Assembly: GCF_024160875.1 (NCBI RefSeq)
Contig: NZ_JAIULA010000002.1
Span: forward strand, 62,001 to 126,000
Reading direction: 5' to 3'
Origin: Ligilactobacillus ubinensis
GTDB taxonomy: Bacteria; Bacillota; Bacilli; Lactobacillales; Lactobacillaceae
Length of the DNA stretch: 64,000 nucleotides
The translations under genes and the position numbers were made by a program. Under the pieces are notes generated by a model. It ran no database searches. It was not told where the DNA came from and was given only the letters and a program-made list of their open reading frames with translations. Every line of letters starts with the position of its first letter. Position 1 is the stretch's first letter. Shown in pieces: positions 9,383-19,603 of this stretch.

Positions 9383-10366
9383 TTAATATTTAATAATTTG
9401 TGTTCCAACGGTTAAACCACCGCCAAAGCCTACTAACGCAACAACATCACCACGCTTAATTCTTTGCGAAGCAATTAATTCATCTAGTAAAATTGGCTCA
9501 CTTGCTGCTGAAGTATTTCCATAATGATTAATATTCACAGGAAATTTGCTTAGCGGTATTCTCAAACGCTTTGAAATTGTTTTGATTATTCTTTCATTAG
9601 CTTGATGCAAAATAAAAACATCTATTTGTGCAACATCTATTTGCGCTTTTTCACATGCCCTTTGTAATGAAAGTGGAACTTCTCTAGTAGCAAATGAATA
9701 AACTGCCCGACCATCCATTTTAAAAGCTGAAATTTCTCGCCGTTCACTAAGTTTTGGGGGGAATTCTGATAATGCATTATTTACCCCCGCTGAGAGTTTA
9801 TCACAATCCGCTCCAAAGGTTTGCAAATCAGATGCCAAAATCTGTGATTTTCCTGTTTGATCAGTAGCTAATAACACACCTGCCGCTCCATCACCAAAAA
9901 GTACTGCCGTTGCACGGTCACTCCAATCAACAACTTTAGAGAGTGTTTCACCACCAATGACCATTACTTTGCAACAACGCTTTGTTAATAAAAATTGACT
10001 TGCAACCTCAAATGCATACGCAAAACCGGAACAAGCCGCTGATACATCAAATGCAAATGCATTACTAGCTTGTAAATTTCCTTGTACAATTGCAGCTGTT
10101 GCTGGCGTATATGAATCTGGCGACATCGTAGCAACAACGATTAAATCTAACTCATCTGCTTTCCAACCACTTTTAACTAACAAGTCTTCTGCTACATGAG
10201 TACATAAATCTGAAGTATTCTCGCCAATACTTATATTTCTTTTCTTAATGCCTGTTCGACTACTAATCCATTCATCTGAAGTATCCATCAATTTAGTTAA
10301 TTCAGCATTGAACACCGCTTTTTCAGGTATATAATGTGCTGTTTGGATAATTTTTATGTTTTCCAA
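9383..10366 (-). CDS. fabH: 3-oxoacyl-[ACP] synthase III
   Basis: FabH starts fatty-acid synthesis by condensing acetyl-CoA (or another primer) with malonyl-ACP. The 327-residue protein has the complete triad Cys112 (SAACSGFAYA), His254 (LHQANERI) and Asn284 (HYGNTSAAS). The start is TTG at 10366 with GAGGAG upstream. It follows fabT by 17 bp, placing it directly under FabT-controlled transcription as known for other lactic acid bacteria. Confidence 0.96.
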   Translation of the reverse strand: MENIKIIQTAHYIPEKAVFNAELTKLMDTSDEWISSRTGIKKRNISIGENTSDLCTHVAEDLLVKSGWKADELDLIVVATMSPDSYTPATAAIVQGNLQASNAFAFDVSAACSGFAYAFEVASQFLLTKRCCKVMVIGGETLSKVVDWSDRATAVLFGDGAAGVLLATDQTGKSQILASDLQTFGADCDKLSAGVNNALSEFPPKLSERREISAFKMDGRAVYSFATREVPLSLQRACEKAQIDVAQIDVFILHQANERIIKTISKRLRIPLSKFPVNINHYGNTSAASEPILLDELIASQRIKRGDVVALVGFGGGLTVGTQIIKY

Positions 10367-10383
10367 TCAATTTTCTCCTCAAA

Positions 10384-10824
10384 TTAAGAATGTTCATGTA
10401 AAAATTGTTCTAAATTCCACAAAGCTTTTTCTATTGTTTTAATCTCTGTAGCATCTAGATCTTTTATAAAACTATTAACCATCATATTATGAAATGCTTC
10501 GTGTGCTCGATAAAAAACTCTCCCTTTTTTTGTCAAGCCAAGACGAATAACACGTCGATCATCTGCAGATCTCAAACGCTCAACGTATCCTTTTCTCACT
10601 AAACGATCTACTGTCGCTGTTAGTGTTCCAGGCGTTAAGTGTAACTCCTTAGCAACTTCCGAGGCCGATTTATGATCGTACATTGTGACTGCATGAATTG
10701 CATGCATCTCTTTCATAGTCAAATCATTAAACTTACTCTTGCTTAATTCATTTTCTTCAATCCACATGATGCCACTGTATATTCTCACTAGCGAGTCATT
10801 GATAGCTTTATCTCTTTCGTCCAT
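10384..10824 (-). CDS. fabT: MarR-family fatty-acid synthesis repressor FabT
   Basis: This 146-residue winged-helix protein of the MarR family is positioned exactly like FabT of streptococci and lactobacilli, which represses fab genes with long-chain acyl-ACP as co-repressor. The helix-turn-helix region is SASEVAKELHLTPGTLTATVDRLVRKGYVERL, followed by the wing SADDRRVIRLGLTKKG. The palindromes upstream of both fabT and fabZ1 (ATTTCGA-N3-TCAAAAT type) match the general shape of FabT boxes. Role is inferred from family and context; the DNA-binding specificity is not proved. Confidence 0.92.
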   Translation of the reverse strand: MDERDKAINDSLVRIYSGIMWIEENELSKSKFNDLTMKEMHAIHAVTMYDHKSASEVAKELHLTPGTLTATVDRLVRKGYVERLRSADDRRVIRLGLTKKGRVFYRAHEAFHNMMVNSFIKDLDATEIKTIEKALWNLEQFLHEHS

Positions 10825-10851
10825 ACCTATCTACCGCCTTATCTTTCTTAC

Positions 10852-10874
10852 TCGAATAGTTCGAACATCAAAAT
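10852..10874 (-). promoter_or_regulatory. pair of FabT-type operator palindromes before fabT
   Basis: Two overlapping dyads lie in the fabZ1-fabT gap: TCGAATAGTTCGA (10852-10864, perfect 5-3-5) and AGTTCGAACATCAAAAT (10858-10874, TTCGA-ACA-TCAAA core). The second shares its core CGAACATCAAAAT with the operator at the operon promoter. They suggest FabT controls a second, internal promoter for fabT-fabH and onward. No strong -35/-10 pair is obvious here, so promoter activity is uncertain. Confidence 0.66.
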
Positions 10875-10900
10875 AATAACAAGACATAAGTCTACAATAT

Positions 10901-11347
10901 CTAGATCTTTTCAGTTCTGTTTTCAACAACAAACATCAACTCAGCCGTGCAAACTTTCTTGCCATCAACAAGTGCTGAAGTCTCAACAATACCCATATTA
11001 GCCCGCTTTTTGGTCATTGTAATTTGGAGCTTCAAAACATCTCCAGGACGTACTAATTGCTGAAATTCAGCATTTTTAACTGAGCCCAAATAAGCTGTTT
11101 TACCTAAAAATTCAGGTGATTTCAAAATCAAAATAGATGCTGCTTGCGCCAATGTTTCGATAATCAAGCTTCCTGGCATGATTGGATTACCTGGAAAATA
11201 TCCTTCAAAATAACCTTCATTAATAGTTACATTTTTTGTAGCTATTATACTTTCACCTGGCTTAATTTCATCAACGTAATCTATATAGCAAATAGGGTAT
11301 CGATTCGGAATCAAATCCATAATTTCTTGCGCATCCATTACTTTCAC
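10901..11347 (-). CDS. fabZ1: FabZ-like 3-hydroxyacyl-ACP dehydratase paralogue lacking the catalytic His
   Basis: This is a 148-residue hotdog protein and the first gene of the fab/acc operon. It aligns over its whole length with FabZ (DLIPNRYP..YIDYVDEI, GNPIMPGSLIIETLAQAA). The catalytic motif GHFPGNP is GYFPGNP here: Tyr50 replaces the active-site His (codon TAT, plus strand 11198-11200), while Glu64 is kept. Such a protein may be a weak dehydratase, an isomerase-like variant or non-catalytic. I chose GTG at 11347, which has GAGG 8 nt upstream; an ATG nine bases further in is too far from the SD. A canonical FabZ is encoded later in the operon. Confidence 0.88.
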   Translation of the reverse strand: MKVMDAQEIMDLIPNRYPICYIDYVDEIKPGESIIATKNVTINEGYFEGYFPGNPIMPGSLIIETLAQAASILILKSPEFLGKTAYLGSVKNAEFQQLVRPGDVLKLQITMTKKRANMGIVETSALVDGKKVCTAELMFVVENRTEKI

Positions 11348-11373
11348 ACTTGTCACCTCACTTATTCAAATAT

Positions 11374-11405
11374 ATTTCGAACATCAAAATATTCGATAGT
11401 TGAAT
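11374..11405 (-). promoter_or_regulatory. tandem FabT-type operators at the fab operon start site
   Basis: Two palindromes abut: ATTTCGA-ACA-TCAAAAT (11374-11390) and ATTCGA-TAG-TTGAAT (11391-11405). The upstream one touches the -10 hexamer and both cover the expected transcription start near 11397. This geometry fits repression by a dimeric MarR-type regulator. FabT is encoded by the second gene of the unit, so feedback is likely. Confidence 0.78.
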
Positions 11406-11432
11406 GATATTACATGTCCTGTACTATGTCAA
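11404..11432 (-). promoter_or_regulatory. promoter of the fab/acc operon
   Basis: A consensus -35 TTGACA (11427-11432) and -10 TATCAT (11404-11409) with a 17-bp spacer lie on the minus strand. The expected start near 11397 gives a leader of about 50 nt to the GTG of fabZ1. It is one of the best promoters in the window. Confidence 0.85.
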
Positions 11433-11720
11433 ATTTAGTTCAAAGTAATATTTTTTGCAAATATAAATAAAAAATTAAATTTAATATATCCAAAGCATTT
11501 TCAAACCTTTGTTAATTATATTCTCTTTGAAGTATATAACATCTTATATTTATCTAGGACATATCAGCAAACCATTATTTTTAAATTAACAAAGTATCAC
11601 ATTTAAATTAATGAAAAATAAAAAAATAAAAATGATGGCTTCAAAAAATAGTTTGATAACCAAAATTTTTATTTTATTCTAATAATTTATTTAACCCTAA
11701 TTTTTTATTTTGGACTAATT
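11433..11720. other. AT-rich intergenic stretch
   Basis: This stretch between the fab promoter and the DUF915 hydrolase gene is very AT-rich and has no convincing reading frame. It must hold the end of the leftward hydrolase/acetyltransferase unit; a loose A/T-rich inverted repeat around 11620-11690 could serve as its terminator, but it is weak. Confidence 0.5.
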
Positions 11721-12578
11721 CTACTTTTTCCAAAGGAATTTTATTAATGCCTTATTCACTTGCGCATTATTATGCAGCTGACTATGCTGTGCTTTTTTTC
11801 CAAAAATCTCTAATGTCTCATACGTTTTGGCTCGATTTCTTATTAAAAATTCAAGAGATCGAGCAGAATTAATCGACACTACTCCATCTGAATTTGATCC
11901 ATCCTCCAAATTACCATATATATTTAAAACCTTTACTTGATTTTTAGGATATGTCTTACGTAACTTGGTTAAATCTTGATAGCTAGTTGTCATAGTTGAC
12001 GGTTTTCCCCGACTATTTAAAGTATATTTTTTAGGTGTTCCTTTCCACCCTATAACCCCATTAAAGGGTCCAGCTATGTTTACCTGCTTTTGTAATTGTG
12101 GCAGGTTTTTATTGCTTGCGTTTTTTAACATATAATATTCTAAAGCCATATTCCCCATCGAATGCGCTACTACATTGAACTTCTTTATCTGATACGTTTT
12201 CTGTAGCTTTAATATTACATTTTTTAGCCATTGACCTGAACGCTGATAATCAATCAATTTGTTATCCGCAAAATTCACTTCTACAATTGGATTAATTGCA
12301 GTTGAAATAAATTTTCCTTGTAAGGTAACTACCCCTTTTTTATTGACATTTGCTCGAATAACATTATTTGTAACTCCTGTATTCACAGCAGCATTAACCA
12401 TTTGCTTTTCTGCTTTATAGCTACTACCATATCCATGAATAAATAGTGTTGGTGTTTGTGACTGAACATATTTTTCACTTTGAGCTTGGCGAATACCCTG
12501 CCGTATAATTAGTCCACCACCTAAAAATACTAGCAAACAAACTAACACTATGAAGGTCACTTTACGTGTCTTTTTCAC
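11721..12578 (-). CDS. secreted or membrane-anchored alpha/beta hydrolase, DUF915 family
   Basis: The 285-residue protein begins with a basic segment and a single hydrophobic stretch (about residues 7-27), so it is probably anchored or secreted. The rest is an alpha/beta-hydrolase of the DUF915 type common in lactobacilli: oxyanion motif LFIHGYGSS (45-53), nucleophile Ser140 in AHSMGN, acid Asp231 in NSDGVVS, and a C-terminal His (265 or 269) in QHSQLHN. The substrate is unknown; lipase or esterase activity is possible. It follows the acetyltransferase gene by 16 bp and is probably co-transcribed with it. Confidence 0.88.
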   Translation of the reverse strand: MKKTRKVTFIVLVCLLVFLGGGLIIRQGIRQAQSEKYVQSQTPTLFIHGYGSSYKAEKQMVNAAVNTGVTNNVIRANVNKKGVVTLQGKFISTAINPIVEVNFADNKLIDYQRSGQWLKNVILKLQKTYQIKKFNVVAHSMGNMALEYYMLKNASNKNLPQLQKQVNIAGPFNGVIGWKGTPKKYTLNSRGKPSTMTTSYQDLTKLRKTYPKNQVKVLNIYGNLEDGSNSDGVVSINSARSLEFLIRNRAKTYETLEIFGKKAQHSQLHNNAQVNKALIKFLWKK

Positions 12579-12594
12579 AACTTAATTTCCTTTC

Positions 12595-13170
12595 TCAATC
12601 AGCTAATGCGCGTATTTTTTGACAAGGATTTCCCGCAGCTACTACATTAGCCGGTAAATCATTTACAACTACACTTCCTGGTAAAACCATTGTGTTTTTC
12701 CCAATCGTTACCCCAGGACATAACAATACCCCTCCACCCAGACAAACATTTTCTCTTATCTTGATAGGTTGTTCATAACAATAATGCTGTTTTCGTAATT
12801 CTGGCTCTTGCGCATGGTTAGAAGTATAAATACCACAATGAGGACCAATTATGACATTATCTTCAATTATTAACCTCGCACAATCAATAAATGATACATC
12901 TTGTAAAATAGTTACATTATTGCCAATACTTAGATTAAACCCAAATTCAGTTAAGAAATTGGCTTCAATTCGTACATTTTCTCCTAAATACGCAAATAAC
13001 TTTTTTAATTTTTTTAAATCATATTTATTCCTGTGTAAAATTCCATTATTATAATCTCTACAAATCTCAAAAGAAGTTTTTCGAGCTAAATCAATGTCAT
13101 CGTTATAATCATAATAAAGCTCACCATTATTTGTAATAGCCTTTATCCGTTCAATAAGTTCATCATCCAT
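12595..13170 (-). CDS. maltose/galactoside O-acetyltransferase-like hexapeptide protein
   Basis: This 191-residue protein is an acyltransferase of the left-handed parallel beta-helix class (LacA/Maa/NodL). It has the N-terminal Maa domain, then hexapeptide repeats such as IGNNVTILQD, IEDNVIIGP and IGKNTMVLPGSVV. The catalytic His119 is in YTSNHAQEPELR, and the C-terminal AAGNPCQKIR is diagnostic. It would transfer acetyl from acetyl-CoA to a sugar hydroxyl in the cytoplasm. The exact acceptor cannot be predicted. It is the first gene of a two-gene unit with the DUF915 hydrolase. Confidence 0.9.
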   Translation of the reverse strand: MDDELIERIKAITNNGELYYDYNDDIDLARKTSFEICRDYNNGILHRNKYDLKKLKKLFAYLGENVRIEANFLTEFGFNLSIGNNVTILQDVSFIDCARLIIEDNVIIGPHCGIYTSNHAQEPELRKQHYCYEQPIKIRENVCLGGGVLLCPGVTIGKNTMVLPGSVVVNDLPANVVAAGNPCQKIRALAD

Positions 13171-13201
13171 TTTTTTACCTTTTTAATTTATTTTATTAAA
13201 C

Positions 13202-13236
13202 AAAAAAGGACGAAAAAAATTCTCATCCTCTTTTTT
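13202..13236 (-). terminator. terminator after yajC
   Basis: An inverted repeat AAAAAAGGA...TCCTCTTTTTT flanks a short loop. On the minus strand it gives a GAGGATGAG-type stem followed by a run of T, and it lies 14 bp past the yajC stop. It probably ends the mutSL-ruvAB-queA-tgt-yajC transcript. Confidence 0.68.
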
Positions 13237-13249
13237 ATAACAAAATACT

Positions 13250-13660
13250 TTATTCTTCTTTTTTATCATCTGTTACTTTAGTATCTGTAACTACGTCATC
13301 ATCAGCAGTATCAGTTGTTGTATCTTCAACAGATTCTATTTCAGTGTTGTTTTGATTATCCTTTAACTCTTCAGATTTAGTCGGAACAACTTTTCCAACT
13401 GCGCCTAAATTAAACACTAGATAAATACCATCACAATCCAAAGTAACAGTTTTTTCTTCTTGGTTAATACTATCTATAACACCATGTAATCCACCAATTG
13501 TTACTACACGGTCACCACGTTTAAGACTACTCATCATTTCTTGGCGTTTTTGTTGTTGTTTCTTTTGTGGACGAATCATCATAAAATACATAAAAACAAT
13601 TATAACAACAAACATTAAAATTGTTGAATATGATCCGGCTGAACTTGCACCTAAAAGCAT
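13250..13660 (-). CDS. yajC: preprotein translocase accessory subunit YajC
   Basis: YajC is a small single-pass membrane partner of SecDF in protein export. The 136-residue protein has one N-terminal membrane segment (about residues 13-30, IVFMYFMMIRPQKK), the RPQKKQQQKRQEMMSSL signature, a small beta domain (GDRVVTIGGLHGVIDSI), and a long acidic tail of about 45 residues rich in Asp, Glu and Thr. I chose ATG at 13660 because AAGGAG lies 9 nt upstream; the ATG at 13669 directly abuts that SD. It follows tgt, the usual order in Firmicutes. Confidence 0.93.
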   Translation of the reverse strand: MLLGASSAGSYSTILMFVVIIVFMYFMMIRPQKKQQQKRQEMMSSLKRGDRVVTIGGLHGVIDSINQEEKTVTLDCDGIYLVFNLGAVGKVVPTKSEELKDNQNNTEIESVEDTTTDTADDDVVTDTKVTDDKKEE

Positions 13661-13740
13661 ACCTGACATCTCCTTAAATTATACTCTATTTAATACTTTA
13701 ACAAAAAAAAGACTCTTTTACTAGATTTTTTAGAAAAACA

Positions 13741-15947
<2,207 letters not shown>

Positions 15948-15984
15948 TTCTAAATACCTTCTTCTATTCTAATATATTAAAAAT

Positions 15985-16992
15985 TTATATCTGCTTATAT
16001 TCAAATCCTAAATGTTCATATGCTCTTAAAGTTACGACTCGGCCTCGTGGTGTCCGTTTTAAAAAACCAATTTGCAACAAATAGGGTTCAACCATATCTG
16101 CAACTGTGTCCGTTTCTTCTCCGATATTAGCTGCAATTGTTCCTAGTCCAACTGGTCCACCATTATATAACGTAATCATTGTTTTAAGTAATTTACGATC
16201 TGTTTCATCTAATCCATGACTGTCAACACGTAATAAATTTAAAGCATAGATTACAACGTCACTATCAATTTCACTTTTTCCAGCCACTTCAGCAAAATCA
16301 CGAACTCTTTTTAATAATCTGTTTGCTATTCGTGGCGTACCTCGTGATCTTCGTGCAATCTCATGTGCACCTTGACTACTTATTTTTGTTTTAAAAACAT
16401 CTGCAGAGCGATGAACAATTTTTGTTAGTTCAGCTTCTGTGTAATAATTCATATGACCTACAATTCCAAAACGAGCCCGTAATGGCGAAGATAACATTCC
16501 CGCTCGTGTAGTTGCTCCTATCAATGTGAACGGTGGTAGCGGAAAATGAACTGGATGTGCCGTAGCATCTTGCCCTATGATAATATCAATAAAATAATCT
16601 TCCATCGCTGAATATAAAATTTCCTCGATGTTTTTAGGTAACCGATGAATTTCATCAATAAATAATACATCGCCTAACTCTAAGTCATTTAATAAAGCGA
16701 CTAAATCACCTGGGCGTTCTATCGCAGGTCCCGTAGTCGTTTTTATATTTACACCCATTTCATTGGCGATAATTGATGCTAAAGTGGTTTTACCTAATCC
16801 AGGTGGCCCATACAATAAAACATGATCCAATGACTCTTCTCGTTGTTTTGCAGCTTTAATATAGACTGCGATCTCTTTTTTTAACTGTTCTTGACCAATA
16901 TATTGTTCTAGTAACTGTGGCCGTAATTTTATCTCTTTCTCATCATCAAATCTTGAGCTTTCACCAGAAATTAAACGTTCATCTTCTTCCAA
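15985..16992 (-). CDS. ruvB: Holliday junction branch migration helicase RuvB
   Basis: RuvB is the AAA+ motor that drives Holliday-junction branch migration with RuvA. The 335-residue protein has Walker [10 protein letters not shown] (62-70), Walker [10 protein letters not shown], the sensor [18 protein letters not shown] and a C-terminal winged helix ([11 protein letters not shown]). The start is TTG with AAAGGAGGG 8 nt upstream. It lies 16 bp after ruvA. Confidence 0.96.
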   Translation of the reverse strand: MEEDERLISGESSRFDDEKEIKLRPQLLEQYIGQEQLKKEIAVYIKAAKQREESLDHVLLYGPPGLGKTTLASIIANEMGVNIKTTTGPAIERPGDLVALLNDLELGDVLFIDEIHRLPKNIEEILYSAMEDYFIDIIIGQDATAHPVHFPLPPFTLIGATTRAGMLSSPLRARFGIVGHMNYYTEAELTKIVHRSADVFKTKISSQGAHEIARRSRGTPRIANRLLKRVRDFAEVAGKSEIDSDVVIYALNLLRVDSHGLDETDRKLLKTMITLYNGGPVGLGTIAANIGEETDTVADMVEPYLLQIGFLKRTPRGRVVTLRAYEHLGFEYKQI

Positions 16993-17008
16993 AAAATACC
17001 CTCCTTTC

Positions 17009-17617
17009 TTACTTATTCATTAATAACTTCAACGCGTAACGTAAATATTCATCTGTTGATTGTCCATCAAAAGTTTTTAATTTTTTAATGATTTTATTCA
17101 CTTCTGTTTTTGTATAACCTAAAGCCAAAAGTGCAGCCACACTTTCCTCTAAGTATGGTACTTCTGCTTTCAAATCTAAATTCAATCCTTGTTGGCCTAC
17201 AAAACCAGATGTTATCTCAACATCATCCATTTTACCCTTTAAATCTAGAATAATTTGTTTTGCTGTTTTCTTACCTATTCCCGGAAATTTCGTCAAGTAG
17301 CCATCATCATCACTATTAATTGCCGTGACTAACCCATTATGGTCCTCATTTGCTAAAATTGCCAATGCGCTTTTAGGACCAATTCCTGAAACACTTAATA
17401 ATTTTAAAAACAACTGTTTTTCAGCCCTATCTTTAAAGCCAAACAGACTAATATCATTATCTCGTACTACTTGATAGACATAGATACGTTGTTGTTGTTC
17501 ATCAATTTGATACCGAAACGGATTAGCCACAAAAAGCTGAAAACCCACACCATTATTCTCTAAAACAACATAATAGGGCGTTACTGCAGTAATTCTACCA
17601 ACTATATATTCATACAT
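17009..17617 (-). CDS. ruvA: Holliday junction DNA-binding subunit RuvA
   Basis: RuvA binds four-way junctions and loads RuvB. The 202-residue protein has the N-terminal OB domain ([20 protein letters not shown]), two helix-hairpin-helix motifs ([16 protein letters not shown] and [19 protein letters not shown]) and the C-terminal domain III that contacts RuvB ([14 protein letters not shown]). It begins 3 bp after mutL, so the two are coupled. Confidence 0.95.
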   Translation of the reverse strand: MYEYIVGRITAVTPYYVVLENNGVGFQLFVANPFRYQIDEQQQRIYVYQVVRDNDISLFGFKDRAEKQLFLKLLSVSGIGPKSALAILANEDHNGLVTAINSDDDGYLTKFPGIGKKTAKQIILDLKGKMDDVEITSGFVGQQGLNLDLKAEVPYLEESVAALLALGYTKTEVNKIIKKLKTFDGQSTDEYLRYALKLLMNK

Positions 17618-17620
17618 AAC

Positions 17621-19585
17621 TTATAACTCACTTTCCAAACTTTGATGCGGGTCCTGAATCCGTTTAAACATGTGTTCTAAGTCTTTTGGACTCAACGTAA
17701 TCACTGTAGGTCTACCATGTGGACAGTTAAAAGGATTTTCACATTCTTTTAGCTGTTGTAATAAATCCTCAGCCTGTTTATCATCTAGATGGTGATTAGC
17801 CTTTATTGAACGTTTGCAACTCATCATAATTGCTGTCTTTTCACGAAATTTAGCAACCGTTAGATTTTTATCCTGCAAGAAAAAGTCAATCATTTCTTTA
17901 ATAATATCAGATTCTTGTCCTTGCTTAAACCAAGCTGGATGTTGATGCACAATATATGTGTTTTTTCCAAAATCTTCTAAGACGATTCCAAGTTCTTTTA
18001 AATCGGGCAAATGTTCCTCAATTTTTAATGCTTCTGGAGTTGGATAACTTAAAACAATTGGAATTAATAAGCTTTGCTGGGAAATACCCACTTTTCCGAT
18101 CTCACGCCGATAATATTCATATTTAATTCGCTCTTGTGCAGCATGTTGATCAACAATGTACAAGCCAGCTTCATTCTCGGCTAACAAATACGTTCCGTGC
18201 ATCTGACCTATATAACGTAACGTTGGAAAACGTTCCGCTTTAACTTCAGTAGCTTCTTCGCCTTGTTTTTCTGATGTTTCAAGCGTTACTTCCGCTTTAG
18301 GCGGGTTTACTTTTTCAGCCTGATATTTCTTATCCCAGCTTTTAACTGTAGAACTAAGTAATTGTTTCTTATCGGTTATCATTATTGGCTTCGCATTATT
18401 CAGAGATACCTTTTCACTAACTGCCTCTAAATCAACTCCTAATAGTGCATTATTAACTGCTTTTCTTGTTTCATCAGTATCAGTCGTTATAGCTTTATAG
18501 TTATTTGCGGTTTCATTCAAGTTTACTTCTAGTTGCTTAAAATCAAAGTTTTCACGTTTTTTACTATTAAGATTTAACAAACCATTTGGAATAAGATTTT
18601 CTTGTTCAAGTCGTTTGGCAATACTTTGAGTCAACAATTCACTTAATTCGTCTTCCTTGCTGATTCTAACTTCTTGTTTTGTTGGATGGACATTTACATC
18701 CACTAACAGTGGATCCAATTGGATGTTTACCACCGCAAACGGATAACGACCAACCATTAATTTTGAGCCATATCCTGCTATTAGCGCTTTAGTTAATTTA
18801 TAATTTTTAATATATCTGCCGTTAATTAAAAGACTAATATAATTTCTTGATGCTCGCGTTAATTTAGGTAACGAAATAAATCCATTTATAGTAAAATCTA
18901 AATCCTTACCATTAAAACTTACCATTTGGCGAGCACTAGATATTCCATAAATCGTTCCAATTACTTGCTGCAAATTCCCGTTACCAGCTGTTTTTATAAG
19001 TACTTTGCCATTATTGCTAAGCGAAAATGCGATATCTGTGTGACTTAATGCCAATCGATTTATAATATCACTAATATTGGCTAATTCTGTAGGTAACGAA
19101 CTTAGGTATTTTAAACGCGCAGGGGTATTGAAGAACAAATCACGAACTGTAATTGTTGTTCCTACACGACTAGCACACGGTTTAGTACTTTTTATCTCGC
19201 CACCCTTAATATGAATCGCTGTTCCTTCTAGCTCAGTCTTGTTTGCTGTTTGCAAAGTAACATCTGCAACTGAAACAATACTTGGCAAAGCTTCACCGCG
19301 AAAGCCTAACGTTTTAACTTTAAAAAGATCCGTTCGACTATTAATTTTACTTGTTGCATGACGCCTAAAAGCTAATTTAACGTCATCATGTAAGATTCCA
19401 ATTCCATTATCACTAACCTTTATCGTCGTTAAACCAGCATCCTCAACCGTAACATCAATTTGCGTACTTTTTGCATCAATCGCATTTTCAACTAATTCCT
19501 TAACAACTGAGGCTGGCCGCTCAACAACTTCACCTGCAGCAATCTGATCTGCTAAAATGTCAGATAATTCATGAATTTGTCCCAT
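17621..19585 (-). CDS. mutL: DNA mismatch repair endonuclease MutL
   Basis: MutL links mismatch recognition by MutS to strand incision. The 654-residue protein has the N-terminal GHKL ATPase (VKELVENAIDAKS, SDNGIGI, GFRGEALPSI), a variable linker (about 330-440) and the C-terminal dimerisation/endonuclease domain with DQHAAQERIKYEYYR. The CPHGRPT motif near the end completes the metal site, as expected for species lacking MutH. It follows mutS by 18 bp. Confidence 0.96.
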   Translation of the reverse strand: MGQIHELSDILADQIAAGEVVERPASVVKELVENAIDAKSTQIDVTVEDAGLTTIKVSDNGIGILHDDVKLAFRRHATSKINSRTDLFKVKTLGFRGEALPSIVSVADVTLQTANKTELEGTAIHIKGGEIKSTKPCASRVGTTITVRDLFFNTPARLKYLSSLPTELANISDIINRLALSHTDIAFSLSNNGKVLIKTAGNGNLQQVIGTIYGISSARQMVSFNGKDLDFTINGFISLPKLTRASRNYISLLINGRYIKNYKLTKALIAGYGSKLMVGRYPFAVVNIQLDPLLVDVNVHPTKQEVRISKEDELSELLTQSIAKRLEQENLIPNGLLNLNSKKRENFDFKQLEVNLNETANNYKAITTDTDETRKAVNNALLGVDLEAVSEKVSLNNAKPIMITDKKQLLSSTVKSWDKKYQAEKVNPPKAEVTLETSEKQGEEATEVKAERFPTLRYIGQMHGTYLLAENEAGLYIVDQHAAQERIKYEYYRREIGKVGISQQSLLIPIVLSYPTPEALKIEEHLPDLKELGIVLEDFGKNTYIVHQHPAWFKQGQESDIIKEMIDFFLQDKNLTVAKFREKTAIMMSCKRSIKANHHLDDKQAEDLLQQLKECENPFNCPHGRPTVITLSPKDLEHMFKRIQDPHQSLESEL

Positions 19586-19603
19586 CTTTCAGCCTCCCCT
19601 TAG

